In this document: positions 15,178-23,030 of the stretch, piece after piece | How the letters are laid out: every line of letters starts with the position of its first letter | Numbering within the stretch: position 1 is the first letter of the stretch | Source of the DNA: a virus | IMG/VR virus record: IMGVR_UViG_3300037993_000667 | Span: 1-42,898 of that record | Strand: one strand, 5' to 3' | DNA length: 42,898 nucleotides | Position numbers and translations under genes: made by a program | The notes under the pieces: model-generated | Told to the model about the DNA's origin: nothing | Database searches by the model: none | What the model saw: only the letters and a program-made list of their open reading frames with translations

Positions 15178-15214
15178 GCACGGCGGGGGGCGAGGTGTCT
15201 CCGGCCGTTTTTTT
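15178..15214 (+). terminator. rho-independent terminator closing the early operon
   Basis: GCACGGC and the GGGG after it pair with CTCC and GCCGT (one bulged G), followed by seven T residues at 15208-15214. It lies 30 bases after the stop of the HTH gene at 15148 and is the natural end of the 15-kb early transcript. Confidence 0.75.
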
Positions 15215-15841
15215 GTGCGCACGCGGGAAACACTGCTACTTCGCAAGTTGGCTCTTTGGCGAGTGCGAACTTGAGCTAGCACCGGCGGAAAACGCGAATA
15301 CGAACAAATAGCGAAAGATCCTCCGGGCCAACAACGACGGCTCAAAAGTGCGAACTGGAGTTCGCAGTAAGTATCCACAGGAGAGGAAAACCATTGTGGG
15401 TCGTTGATTGAAAACAACATGGTCACTTGATCAAAAACGACACCAGGTTGACGAGAACCAACACTCACCTATGCAAAAAGCTGCAATTAGTATTTAGGTT
15501 CATTCTTACGGCCTTATTGATATATAGACGCGGCCGTTGATTTCCGCTGTGGAGATCTCGGATAACTACTTAAAGGAGGCCGGCGAACAACACGCCGGCA
15601 ATAACAACTCCTCGACATCAGCTTTCAAAAACGGCGACAATGGATCTCGCATAGAATTTTCTAAACTTCTCCCAACTAAGGGAGAAGTGCATTTACACTG
15701 CCAACCGAACTGCCGAACCATGCGACTAAGTACTTTTACCTATTGTTTTTTCAGAGTACCTTGGAGCAGAGTAGATGATGTTTCCAGTCCAAGCAGTAGC
15801 CTCCAGCGCCCGGGCTCGCCAAGGGCTGCACCCCAAACACT
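15215..15841. promoter_or_regulatory. AT-richer non-coding control/origin-like region
   Basis: This 627-base interval has no convincing gene and is richer in A/T than its surroundings. It contains a perfect inverted repeat TGCGAAC-TGGA-GTTCGCA (15349-15366), whose left half is repeated as TGCGAACTTGAG at 15264-15275, and GTATCCACA at 15371-15379, one mismatch from a DnaA box. It also has GCCGGCG-N7-CGCCGGC (15579-15599) just after AAGGAGG (15573-15579), and ACTTCTCCC-N6-GGGAGAAGT (15665-15688). Such a set fits a replication origin, operators of the late promoter, or a non-coding RNA. Confidence 0.5.
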
Positions 15842-16147
15842 ATGAGCAATCGTGTACCTGCAGCGCATTCATGCGCAAGTGTATCAGTGTATGGGCCGAA
15901 CACTCCCAGTTCGCGTGAGGCGGATTATCTCGTCCTGCGTGCCGTCGCGCGTTCCTACGTTGCCGAAGGTCTTGCCATGTGGATCGACCGAGCTAATGCG
16001 ATTCGCATGCTCTTCAAGCGGGCACTTGCGATTCGCGATCAGAGCTGTCGTTGCGGCCAGCTGGTGATGGAAGCTTACATCGAGGGCCGTCATTGGGCGG
16101 TCGCTATCGTAGAGGCGTGGGCACTACGGGCGACGATCAGTGACTGA
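15842..16147 (+). CDS. hypothetical protein upstream of HNH gene
   Basis: A 101-residue protein from ATG 15842, without a clear ribosome binding site, so translation may be leaderless or start elsewhere. It includes a helical middle (LVLRAVARSYVAEGLAMWIDRANAIRML) and CRCGQ. It overlaps the HNH gene by 8 bases, which supports its reality. No family is recognised. Confidence 0.5.
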   Translation: MSNRVPAAHSCASVSVYGPNTPSSREADYLVLRAVARSYVAEGLAMWIDRANAIRMLFKRALAIRDQSCRCGQLVMEAYIEGRHWAVAIVEAWALRATISD

Positions 16148-16790
16148 TCCAGACTATATTGTCTGCGATCTGAAAATCTGCGAACTGTGCGGCGTGAACT
16201 TTACACGCGAGAGCGGTGATCAGTCCGCGGTATGTCCGCGCTGTCAGCCGAATGCCTCAGCGATTCTACCAAGCAAAGACAACCTCCAGCGACAACGTCT
16301 AGCCCTGCATTCCGAGCTCGTCCACCGATTGCGCACCTGCGATAGCATCGGCCCGTACGAGCAAGCGTTAGCCCAGCAGCTCGAACAGATTGATCAGCGC
16401 CTAAAGATCGCGGTCGAAAGCTTTCTGTCTCAGGGCATTTCAAAAAGAAATTTAAGAAGCGTGCCGATCAGGCCAAGGCGACCGTGTACCGAACCCGGTT
16501 GCGATGAACTGTCTGACTGCGGTCTCTGTGCGGCGCACCGAAGAGAGCGTGATCGACGGCGAGCAAGCTCCTCGGAGCGCGGCTACGATCGAAGGTGGCA
16601 GCAGGCCGCTTCTGGGTATTTTGCACGGCATCCCGTGTGTGAGTCTGATCGGGGCTGCACGCGGCCGGCGACGGTAAGACATCACATCAGACGCCTGGTC
16701 GACGGTGGAGCGAAGTACGACGAGCGCAATCTGCAGCCGCTCTGTGATGAGTGTCACAATAAGCTAGGCGGTCGAGGGGGTCGAGGTTAA
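16140..16790 (+). CDS. HNH endonuclease, packaging-associated
   Basis: A 216-residue protein from GTG 16140. The N-terminus has a zinc-ribbon-like pair CELC...CPRC, followed by a coiled coil (residues 50-105). The C-terminal part has Cys pairs CTEPGC/CGLC..H, RGYDRRWQQAASGYFARHPVC, then RHHIRRLVDGGAKYDERNLQPLCDECHNKL, the HNH core with its His pair, Asn and zinc Cys pair. Such HNH proteins adjacent to terminase genes assist cleavage of cos DNA during packaging in HK97-like phages. Here it lies 0.2 kb before the terminase small subunit. Confidence 0.9.
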   Translation: MTDPDYIVCDLKICELCGVNFTRESGDQSAVCPRCQPNASAILPSKDNLQRQRLALHSELVHRLRTCDSIGPYEQALAQQLEQIDQRLKIAVESFLSQGISKRNLRSVPIRPRRPCTEPGCDELSDCGLCAAHRRERDRRRASSSERGYDRRWQQAASGYFARHPVCESDRGCTRPATVRHHIRRLVDGGAKYDERNLQPLCDECHNKLGGRGGRG

Positions 16791-16987
16791 GAACCCAGGG
16801 GGGCTCGATTTCCTTTTGCGCCCACGCTCGTAGACCGCCCGTCCAAGAAAATCCCCATATCCGCAAAATTCCACTTTTTTTTGCAAAAAGTCCTTCCGGG
16901 CCGCCGAAGGCAGCCGATGGCCAACCTGCCACCTGCCAGACGCGGCCCGGGACGGGCGATTACTGCACTATAACGTCGTAATTCCTT
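16791..16987 (+). other. intergenic region, candidate cos site
   Basis: This 197-base gap between the HNH endonuclease and terminase small-subunit genes has no gene. It contains the G-tract CCAGGGGGG (16795-16803), a long T/A tract CACTTTTTTTTGCAAAAAG (about 16872-16890) that may bend, and GC-rich flanks. The position HNH - gap - small terminase is where cos lies in several HK97-like cos phages. The nick positions cannot be read from the sequence. Confidence 0.4.
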
Positions 16988-17446
16988 ATGGCACGACCGC
17001 GCACCCCAACATCGCAACTCGAAGCGTCCGGAGCCTTTGATCACGATCCGCAGCGCCGCGCCGCGCGCGAGAACGAACCGGTTCCCTCTGGTCCCCTCGG
17101 CGATCCTCCAGCGCACCTGACGCGCGTGCAGCAGGTTGTATGGCGCGAGCTCGCAGCACAGGTTCCCGCCGGCGTGTTGACCATTGCCGATCGCATGTTG
17201 GTGGAAATCTATTGCAGCCTTGTGGCTCGTCATCGCGGCGGCGATCCCGGCCCCGACGAAGAACCGAATCCGCCGGAAGTTCTCAAGTCCGGCGAGTACA
17301 ACCTGATCATTTCTATTTTGTCTCGCATGGGCTTGACGCCGAGTGATCGCAGCCGCGTAGATGCTCCCACGGATCCCAAACGACGCGCGAAGGATACCTT
17401 TGCGCAGCTAGCTTCGACTCCACGTGGCTCCCACGTCAAGCAGTGA
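16988..17446 (+). CDS. phage terminase small subunit, P27 family
   Basis: A 152-residue protein from ATG 16988. GPLGDPPAHLTRVQQVVWRELAAQVPAGVLTIADRMLVEIYCSLVAR and YNLIISILSRMGLTPSDRSRV are typical of P27-type small terminases, which recognise phage DNA and recruit the large subunit for packaging. The segment PEEPNPPEVL in the middle is a loop. The 3' end overlaps the large-subunit gene by 23 bases. Confidence 0.9.
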   Translation: MARPRTPTSQLEASGAFDHDPQRRAARENEPVPSGPLGDPPAHLTRVQQVVWRELAAQVPAGVLTIADRMLVEIYCSLVARHRGGDPGPDEEPNPPEVLKSGEYNLIISILSRMGLTPSDRSRVDAPTDPKRRAKDTFAQLASTPRGSHVKQ

Positions 17447-19160
17447 GCGCGATTACCTCGCCATCGCGAGCAGCTATGCGCGCGACGTCATCAGCGGCAA
17501 GATTCCGGCGTGCAAGCAGGTCGTTCAGGCCTGCAAAAGGCACTTTAAGGACTTGCAGCGCTCGGCCGCGGCGGTCTCCCAGGCGGATCCAAAGTTCGAG
17601 TTTTATCTCGATGCGGATTCTGCCGTACGGGTGTGCCAGTTTTTGGAGGCGCTCCCGCACGTCAAGGGCAAGTGGGCGCTCAAAAAAGAGATGCTGCGCC
17701 TCGATCCCTGGCAGGTGTTCATTTTTGTTTCGCTCTTCGGGTGGGTCGAGCGCGCGGATCCAACCAGGTATCGTTTCCGCGAGGCGTATATCTGCGTTCC
17801 CCGCAAGAACGGCAAGTCATTCAAGGCGGCCGGTACCGGGCTTTATAAGTTTGCGGCCGACGGGGAGTACTGCAGCGAAGTTTATTTTGGCGCGACCAGC
17901 GAGGAGCAGGCCAAGCGCGTCGGCTTCAAACCGGCGCGGGCCATGGCCGTGAAGTCTCCGGCACTGTGCAAGGCTTTCGGCATCAAGGTCAACGTCCACA
18001 ACCTGGTCAGGCTCGAGGACGGATCGATTCTCAAGCCTGTCATAGCGCGTCCGGGGGATGGCGACTCGCCGAGCTGCGCCATCATCGACGAGTATCACGA
18101 GCATCCGACCCCCGAGCTTTACGACACTATGAAGACGGGCATGGGCGCGCGTGAGAATCCGCTCCTGCTCGTCATCACCACCGCCGGCAGCAATCGCGGC
18201 GGTCCCTGTTTTCTGTTGCAGAAGGACGTTGAGGCCATCCTTGCCGGCACCATCGTCAACGAGCGGCTCTTTGGCATCATCTACACCATCGACCCCGAAG
18301 ACGATTGGACGTCGGATGCCGCACTCGTCAAGGCCAATCCCAATTTTGGAATATCGATCGATCCTGAGTTTTTGCGCAACGAGCAGCACGCCGCGCGGCA
18401 GTCGGCGCGAAAGCAGAACATTTTCAAAACCAAGTACCTAAACATCTGGGTCAACGCTGCCGTCGCCTGGATGAACATGGAGAAGTGGAAGGCGCTCTCC
18501 GATCCGGCCCTTCTGCTCGAGCAGTTTGCCGGCGAGCCGTGTCTCATTGCGCTCGACCTGGCGAGCGAGATAGATATTGCTTCCAAGGTGTATCTTTTCT
18601 CGCGCGAGCTACAAGAAAAGCAGCATTTTTATTGCTTCTGCAAGCATTACCTCAATCAGCAAGCTATTGAGGAAGGCCGCGGAGAACACTATGCCGCGTG
18701 GGCGGAAGATGGTTGGCTGACCGCTACGCCGGGCAACGTAACCGATTATCCGATGATCTGCGACGACCTAATCGACGACTCCGAAAAGCACTTAGTGAGG
18801 GAAGTCCCTCACGATCCTTATCACGGCGCGCCGCTCGTACAGTTCGTACAAAAGGATCCGCGCTGGGATCAGTCCATCGAGTTCGTCAAGATCACGCAGA
18901 ACGTCCAAAACCTTTCGCCGGCGATGAAGCAGCTCGAGGCGCTCGTTCTGGACGGGCGCCTGCACCATGACGGGGATCCCGTGCTCGAGTGGATGATCTC
19001 CAACGTGGTTGCTCGGACGATTTCCAAAGACAACATCGTGCCGGACAAAGAGAGCCCTGAGCGCAAGATTGATGCCGCGGTGGCGCTGCTGATGGATATC
19101 TCGCGGGCCTCGACGCTCAATGTCTCCGCGCAGAGTCTGCCGGCCGTTTCCATCTTATGA
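17424..19160 (+). CDS. phage terminase large subunit
   Basis: A 578-residue protein from GTG 17424, within the end of the small subunit gene. ATPase motifs: PRKNGKS (residues 126-132) as Walker A, CAIIDEYHEH (218-227) as Walker B, and TTAGSN (252-257) as motif III. The nuclease half begins near LIALDLASEIDIAS (Asp of the RuvC-like site) and continues to DAAVALLMD. This is the Terminase_1/YmfN-like type that cuts and pumps DNA into the prohead through the portal. Length is usual for the family. Confidence 0.95.
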   Translation: MAPTSSSERDYLAIASSYARDVISGKIPACKQVVQACKRHFKDLQRSAAAVSQADPKFEFYLDADSAVRVCQFLEALPHVKGKWALKKEMLRLDPWQVFIFVSLFGWVERADPTRYRFREAYICVPRKNGKSFKAAGTGLYKFAADGEYCSEVYFGATSEEQAKRVGFKPARAMAVKSPALCKAFGIKVNVHNLVRLEDGSILKPVIARPGDGDSPSCAIIDEYHEHPTPELYDTMKTGMGARENPLLLVITTAGSNRGGPCFLLQKDVEAILAGTIVNERLFGIIYTIDPEDDWTSDAALVKANPNFGISIDPEFLRNEQHAARQSARKQNIFKTKYLNIWVNAAVAWMNMEKWKALSDPALLLEQFAGEPCLIALDLASEIDIASKVYLFSRELQEKQHFYCFCKHYLNQQAIEEGRGEHYAAWAEDGWLTATPGNVTDYPMICDDLIDDSEKHLVREVPHDPYHGAPLVQFVQKDPRWDQSIEFVKITQNVQNLSPAMKQLEALVLDGRLHHDGDPVLEWMISNVVARTISKDNIVPDKESPERKIDAAVALLMDISRASTLNVSAQSLPAVSIL

Positions 19161-19381
19161 GCGAACAAAAACCTGACGCACCGCCGCCCGAGCGATCCAC
19201 TTTGCCCAATGTGCTGCTCGTTGCCGGAGCCGCCGCCATTATCGTCGGCATCGCCATGTTCAAGCTCGGCGCAGGTGTCATTGCCCTGGGAGTATTTCTC
19301 GTTCTTGGAGCCCTCGCCTCGACCGCTGGGAAGTCCCAAGCAGCGCAACTAGACAAACTAAAGAAATCCCTTAACCAGTGA
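19157..19381 (+). CDS. small two-helix membrane protein
   Basis: A 74-residue protein from ATG 19157 (ATGA overlap with terminase). Residues 17-57 hold two hydrophobic helices joined by a short turn (LLVAGAAAIIVGIAMFKLGA, IALGVFLVLGALAS), with a basic coiled tail. It lies between the terminase and portal genes and overlaps both by four bases. A membrane protein here is unusual; it could be a holin-like or host-exclusion protein, but no family is recognised. Confidence 0.7.
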   Translation: MSEQKPDAPPPERSTLPNVLLVAGAAAIIVGIAMFKLGAGVIALGVFLVLGALASTAGKSQAAQLDKLKKSLNQ

Positions 19382-21051
19382 ACCTCATCAGCTCGCTCGT
19401 CAGCAACATTCGCGCCCTCACCATGGAAGACCCGGCGCAACCGCTGCAGCCCTACAGCGTGTTGATGGATATGCTCGGCATGACCATCACCGACAGCGGC
19501 CTGCTGGTCAACGAGAAGACAGCGCTTCGCCAGACCACGGTGCTGCGCTGCGTCCTGGCAATCTCCCAGGGACTTTCCTCGCTCCCTCTCGTGGTCTATC
19601 AGCGCGACGGCAAGCGCAAGCGGCCGGCAGCCGATCACCGGCTCTACCCGCTGCTGCACGACGAGCCGAATAAGCAGATGTCGTCCATCGTCATGCGGGA
19701 AGGGCTTGAGGCGCAGCGCCAGTTGTGGGGCAACTCCTACTCTGGGCTGCAACGTGACAAGGCCGGGCGAGTCGTGGCCCTCTGGCCGCTGCCCTCGGAC
19801 CGCACCAATCCCGAGCGCGTTAACGGAGAGCTGCGCTACGTCACCACCGCCACGCCCAACGGCGCGCAACGCTACATCCAGCCAAAGGACATGCTGCACA
19901 TTCCGGGGTTGGCCTTCGATGGCATCACCGGCATCTCGCCCATCGGCCTCGCCAAGCAGACGGTGGGCCGCGCCCTCGCCATGGAGCGTTTCGGGGCGCA
20001 GTTCTTCGGCAACGGTATCCGCCCGAGCGGCGCCTTTGTCATCCCGGGCTCGCTCAAGCCCGAGCAGAAAGACAACCTTCGCCAGACGTTGCAGTCCGCC
20101 ACGAGCGGGGCCAACGCCCAGCGGCCGCTGCTGCTGGAAAACGGCTTAGAGTGGAAACCGTTTTCGATTAATCCCGACGAGGCGCAGTTCGTCGACGCGA
20201 TGAAGTTCAGCGTCTCGGAGATAGCGCGCATTTTTGGCGTGCCGTTGCATCTGGTGCAGGATCTCGAGCGGGCTACCAATAACAACATTGAGCAGCAGGC
20301 GCTCGAATTCATCATGTATCGCCTCCGGCCCGATGCGGTTCGCACTGAGCAGGAACTCAACCGCAAGCTCTTTCTTGGGAGCGATTTTTTCTGTGAACAC
20401 TCGATGTCGGCGCTGCTGCGCGGCGACTTCAAGACGCGCATGGAAGGCTACGCCACTCTGTTTCAGACCGGGGCGCTCTCGCCCAATATGGTCTGCGAGC
20501 TCGAGGATTGGAACCCCATCCCGGCCAAAGAGGGTGGAGATCTGCGCTTCGTGCCCATGAACATGATTCCCCTGGTCGGAGTGCAGCAAGGCCTCAGCGA
20601 GCAGGTTACTCCCTCCGGGACGGACGGTGGCGGAAGTGGCACCCCTGACGACCCGAACGATCCAGATGAGGGCGGTGACAACGACCAGGGCACGGGCGGC
20701 AATAGAGACCCAAACGGCGCCATTCGCCGCGAGCGCGTCTTCACCGGCTGCCGGCACATCTTTCGCGATGCGGTTCAGCGCACCATCAGCCGCGCGCGGC
20801 GGGACAAAGAGACTGTTACGAAGATCTGGCAGCCAGTTGTGGGTGTTGCCGCACAGATGGTGGCCCTTTGCTTGGCAGGTGTAGCCAAGCTGCCGCAGGC
20901 TGCACAGCAGTTCAGCGACGGCTACGCGGGCCATATTTGGACTCGCGCCCAAGCCTGGAAGTTGGAAAAAGCTGTGGATATCACGGAAAACGAGTTGGCG
21001 AGTGCTTATGAGGCCCTTTGTGAGCATGTGCTCGCCGGAGGAAATAGATGA
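19378..21051 (+). CDS. phage portal protein, HK97 family
   Basis: A 557-residue protein from GTG 19378. TTVLRCVLAISQGLSSLPLVVYQR, LWGNSYSGLQRDKAGRVVALWPL, MLHIPG, GVPLHLVQDLERATNNNIEQQALEF and MEGYATLFQTGALSPNMVCELEDWNPIP are diagnostic of HK97 gp3-like portals, the dodecameric head vertex through which DNA passes. After residue ~415 there is an added Gly/Asp/Pro-rich linker (GGxxTPDDPNDPDEGGDNDQG) and about 110 more helical residues, beyond the usual portal core. Confidence 0.95.
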   Translation: MNLISSLVSNIRALTMEDPAQPLQPYSVLMDMLGMTITDSGLLVNEKTALRQTTVLRCVLAISQGLSSLPLVVYQRDGKRKRPAADHRLYPLLHDEPNKQMSSIVMREGLEAQRQLWGNSYSGLQRDKAGRVVALWPLPSDRTNPERVNGELRYVTTATPNGAQRYIQPKDMLHIPGLAFDGITGISPIGLAKQTVGRALAMERFGAQFFGNGIRPSGAFVIPGSLKPEQKDNLRQTLQSATSGANAQRPLLLENGLEWKPFSINPDEAQFVDAMKFSVSEIARIFGVPLHLVQDLERATNNNIEQQALEFIMYRLRPDAVRTEQELNRKLFLGSDFFCEHSMSALLRGDFKTRMEGYATLFQTGALSPNMVCELEDWNPIPAKEGGDLRFVPMNMIPLVGVQQGLSEQVTPSGTDGGGSGTPDDPNDPDEGGDNDQGTGGNRDPNGAIRRERVFTGCRHIFRDAVQRTISRARRDKETVTKIWQPVVGVAAQMVALCLAGVAKLPQAAQQFSDGYAGHIWTRAQAWKLEKAVDITENELASAYEALCEHVLAGGNR

Positions 21052-21527
21052 AGGGTGATCCGAAAGTCATGGCCGGCCTGCAGGAGTCCATCGACCTCGA
21101 ATTGTCGCTGTGCCTGCAATACATGCTCGACTGGCGCAACGTGAAACGCTGCGGCCTCAGCATCAAGAAGGGGCTCTATAAACTTCACGAGCAGTCGGAG
21201 AAGCACGCGCAAAGCCTCATTAGTCGGCTGCTATTTCTCGATGGTGTCCCGCTCTCCGCTCCGGCTCAAGCTAAAACACATATCGATATTGGCGACATCC
21301 TCTCGGACGCCACCGCGGCCGAGATGGCTATTGTCGCGCGTTATGCCGAGCTCGCCCGCCAGGCCTTTGACGCCGGCGATATGTCGAACTTTCATCTCTA
21401 TCAGCACCTCGCAAAGTGGCACCGCGAGGGCGACAAGAAGTTCATCGGGCATCTCGCCTGGCTGCAAAAGCAGAACTGGCAGTTGAAAGAATTCGGCGAG
21501 ACAGATTATGAAGAAGTGAAGGCCTGA
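21048..21527 (+). CDS. bacterioferritin-like protein
   Basis: A 159-residue protein with the length and layout of bacterioferritin. It starts MKGDPKV and has LxxxIDLELSLCLQYMLDWR, LHEQSEKHAQSLISRLLFLDGVP, IGDILSDATAAEMAIVARY and a last helix with HLAWLQKQ. Compared from memory with E. coli Bfr, Glu18 and Tyr25 are kept. The ExxH pair reads S-E-K-H (Ser for Glu51, Glu for heme Met52, if one residue is gapped), Glu94 is kept, and the second ExxH looks like D-K-K-F. So the fold is kept but the di-iron site seems incomplete. It is coupled to the portal gene by ATGA. Its role in the virion or assembly is unknown. Confidence 0.8.
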   Translation: MKGDPKVMAGLQESIDLELSLCLQYMLDWRNVKRCGLSIKKGLYKLHEQSEKHAQSLISRLLFLDGVPLSAPAQAKTHIDIGDILSDATAAEMAIVARYAELARQAFDAGDMSNFHLYQHLAKWHREGDKKFIGHLAWLQKQNWQLKEFGETDYEEVKA

Positions 21528-21557
21528 CCACCCAAATCCAACGAAACGGAAGCCATC

Positions 21558-22814
21558 ATGTCACTACTGAGTCCGCAGAGTGCTGCAAAGCCGAAGCCCA
21601 TCTTCGCCGCCGCCAAAAAGGCGAACGTGCTCGAGCTGTGCGTCTATAACGAGATTGGCCAGAACTGGTGCTGCGACGACGGGGTCACTCCCGCCTCCGT
21701 GCAACAGGCGCTCAAAGACGCCGGCAAGGTCGACTCCATCACCGTGCGCATCAACTCGCCGGGCGGCGCTTCGTTCGTCGGCGTCGCCATCCACAACATT
21801 CTTCGTCAGCAGGGCGTCCCGGTCAGCGTCATCGTTGAGGGCATCGCCGCGTCGGCAGCCTTCACCGTTGCCATGGCCGGCGACACGATACAAGTATGCG
21901 ACGGCGCCATGATGATGCTGCACAACGCCTGGTCCTGTGCGGTGGGCGATGCTAACGCGATGCGTGAGATGGCCGACCTTCTCGACAAGGTCAGCGGCAC
22001 CATGCGCGACCTCTATGCCAAGCGCTCCGGGCTTTCCGCGGGCGAAGTTTCCGCGCTCATGGATGACACTACCTGGCTCACCCCGCAAGAGGCTGTTGAA
22101 AAGGGCTTTGCCACTGCGCTCCTCAAAACCACTCCCGAAAAAGCCAACGAGGCCAAGGCTCTGGCCGCGCAGTTCGATCTTGCCAGGTTCTACGGCAAGA
22201 TTCCTGAGCGCGTCAAGCAGGCAATCGCTGTGCCTCCCGGACCTCCTGGAACTGAAGATGATGCCCAGGTCCCTCCGGGTCCTCCGGGCACTGAAGAGGC
22301 CGAGTACGGCATGGTCGATTGCGCCTGCGATTGCTCCAGTTGCAAGCAGGGCGACTGCAGCCATTGCTCAAACGAAGACTGCGACGACGACAACTGCGTG
22401 CACGAGGGAGAGACCGACGCAAAAGCCCGGGCGCGGGCTGCGCGGATAGCCACCGCAACAAAAAAAGACACCAAGCGCGTCGATAAGAAAGACCTGCCGA
22501 AGAGCTGCTTTGCCTACAGGCCCGACGACAAGAAGGAAAACTGGAAGCTTCCCATCGAGTCTCCCGATCACGACAAAGAGTGGGAGGCCAACCATATCCG
22601 CAACGCCATCTCGCGCTGGGGCCAGACTGACATGCCGGACAAAGCCGAAAAAGACAAGGCGCGCGATCGCATCAAGGCTGCGGCCAAGGCCCACGACATC
22701 ACCGTCGACGAAGACAGCCTGAAAGATAGCGCCGCGCAGCCGGACATCCGGGCGCGCCGCCTGCGCCTGGCCGAACTCGAAGCCGGCCCAAATATTTCTC
22801 AGTCGGTCCAGTAG
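21558..22814 (+). CDS. ClpP-type head maturation protease with C-terminal modules
   Basis: A 418-residue protein from ATG 21558. Residues 25-200 are the ClpP-like domain: INSPGG (65-70), GIAASAAF with catalytic Ser99, MMMLHNAW with His122, and WLTPQEAVEKGFA. Then follow two copies of VPPGPPGTE (225-246), a Cys cluster of eight cysteines in residues 255-280 (CACDC, CSHC, CDDDNC), a basic linker, and a DUF6582-like end (LPKSCFAYRPDD, HIRNAISRWGQTDMPDKA, RIKAAAKAHDI). It cuts scaffold and itself during capsid maturation; the C-terminal parts may serve as scaffold. Confidence 0.9.
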   Translation: MSLLSPQSAAKPKPIFAAAKKANVLELCVYNEIGQNWCCDDGVTPASVQQALKDAGKVDSITVRINSPGGASFVGVAIHNILRQQGVPVSVIVEGIAASAAFTVAMAGDTIQVCDGAMMMLHNAWSCAVGDANAMREMADLLDKVSGTMRDLYAKRSGLSAGEVSALMDDTTWLTPQEAVEKGFATALLKTTPEKANEAKALAAQFDLARFYGKIPERVKQAIAVPPGPPGTEDDAQVPPGPPGTEEAEYGMVDCACDCSSCKQGDCSHCSNEDCDDDNCVHEGETDAKARARAARIATATKKDTKRVDKKDLPKSCFAYRPDDKKENWKLPIESPDHDKEWEANHIRNAISRWGQTDMPDKAEKDKARDRIKAAAKAHDITVDEDSLKDSAAQPDIRARRLRLAELEAGPNISQSVQ

Positions 22815-23030
22815 GCCGATAAGTTTGCCATAAGTAAGCCATTTTATGCGGGGCACCCCAGCGTGCACCGTTCGTTTGCCCCGGGTATCCGCCGGACGCG
22901 GAGTGCCGGGGGAGCAACTCAGTCACTCGCCTGACGCGATGGCCTGGAGGAGCACCCGCTTCACAGACTGGCGCTGCCCCTCAGCGCCGGGCGCCCCGCG
23001 CAATGCGGACGCCTCACGGAGAACCGCAAT
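22815..23030 (+). promoter_or_regulatory. structured leader before the capsid gene
   Basis: This 216-base gap has no convincing gene (a 62-codon frame at 22846 is GC-driven). It contains a two-part hairpin CCCCGG (22879-22884) and TCCGC (22888-22892) pairing with GCGGA (22898-22902) and CCGGGG (22906-22911), and ends with CGGAGAACCGCA before the capsid ATG. It probably serves as a structured 5' leader raising or regulating capsid mRNA. Confidence 0.45.

Noticed and set aside
15537-15845. 102-codon plus-strand frame in the large intergenic region
   Set aside because: It starts at TTG without a ribosome binding site, has biased Ser/Asn/Pro composition, and crosses two perfect inverted repeats; non-coding is more likely.
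20146-21027. 293-codon minus-strand frame opposite the portal gene
   Set aside because: Shadow frame; the plus strand has an unmistakable portal protein.
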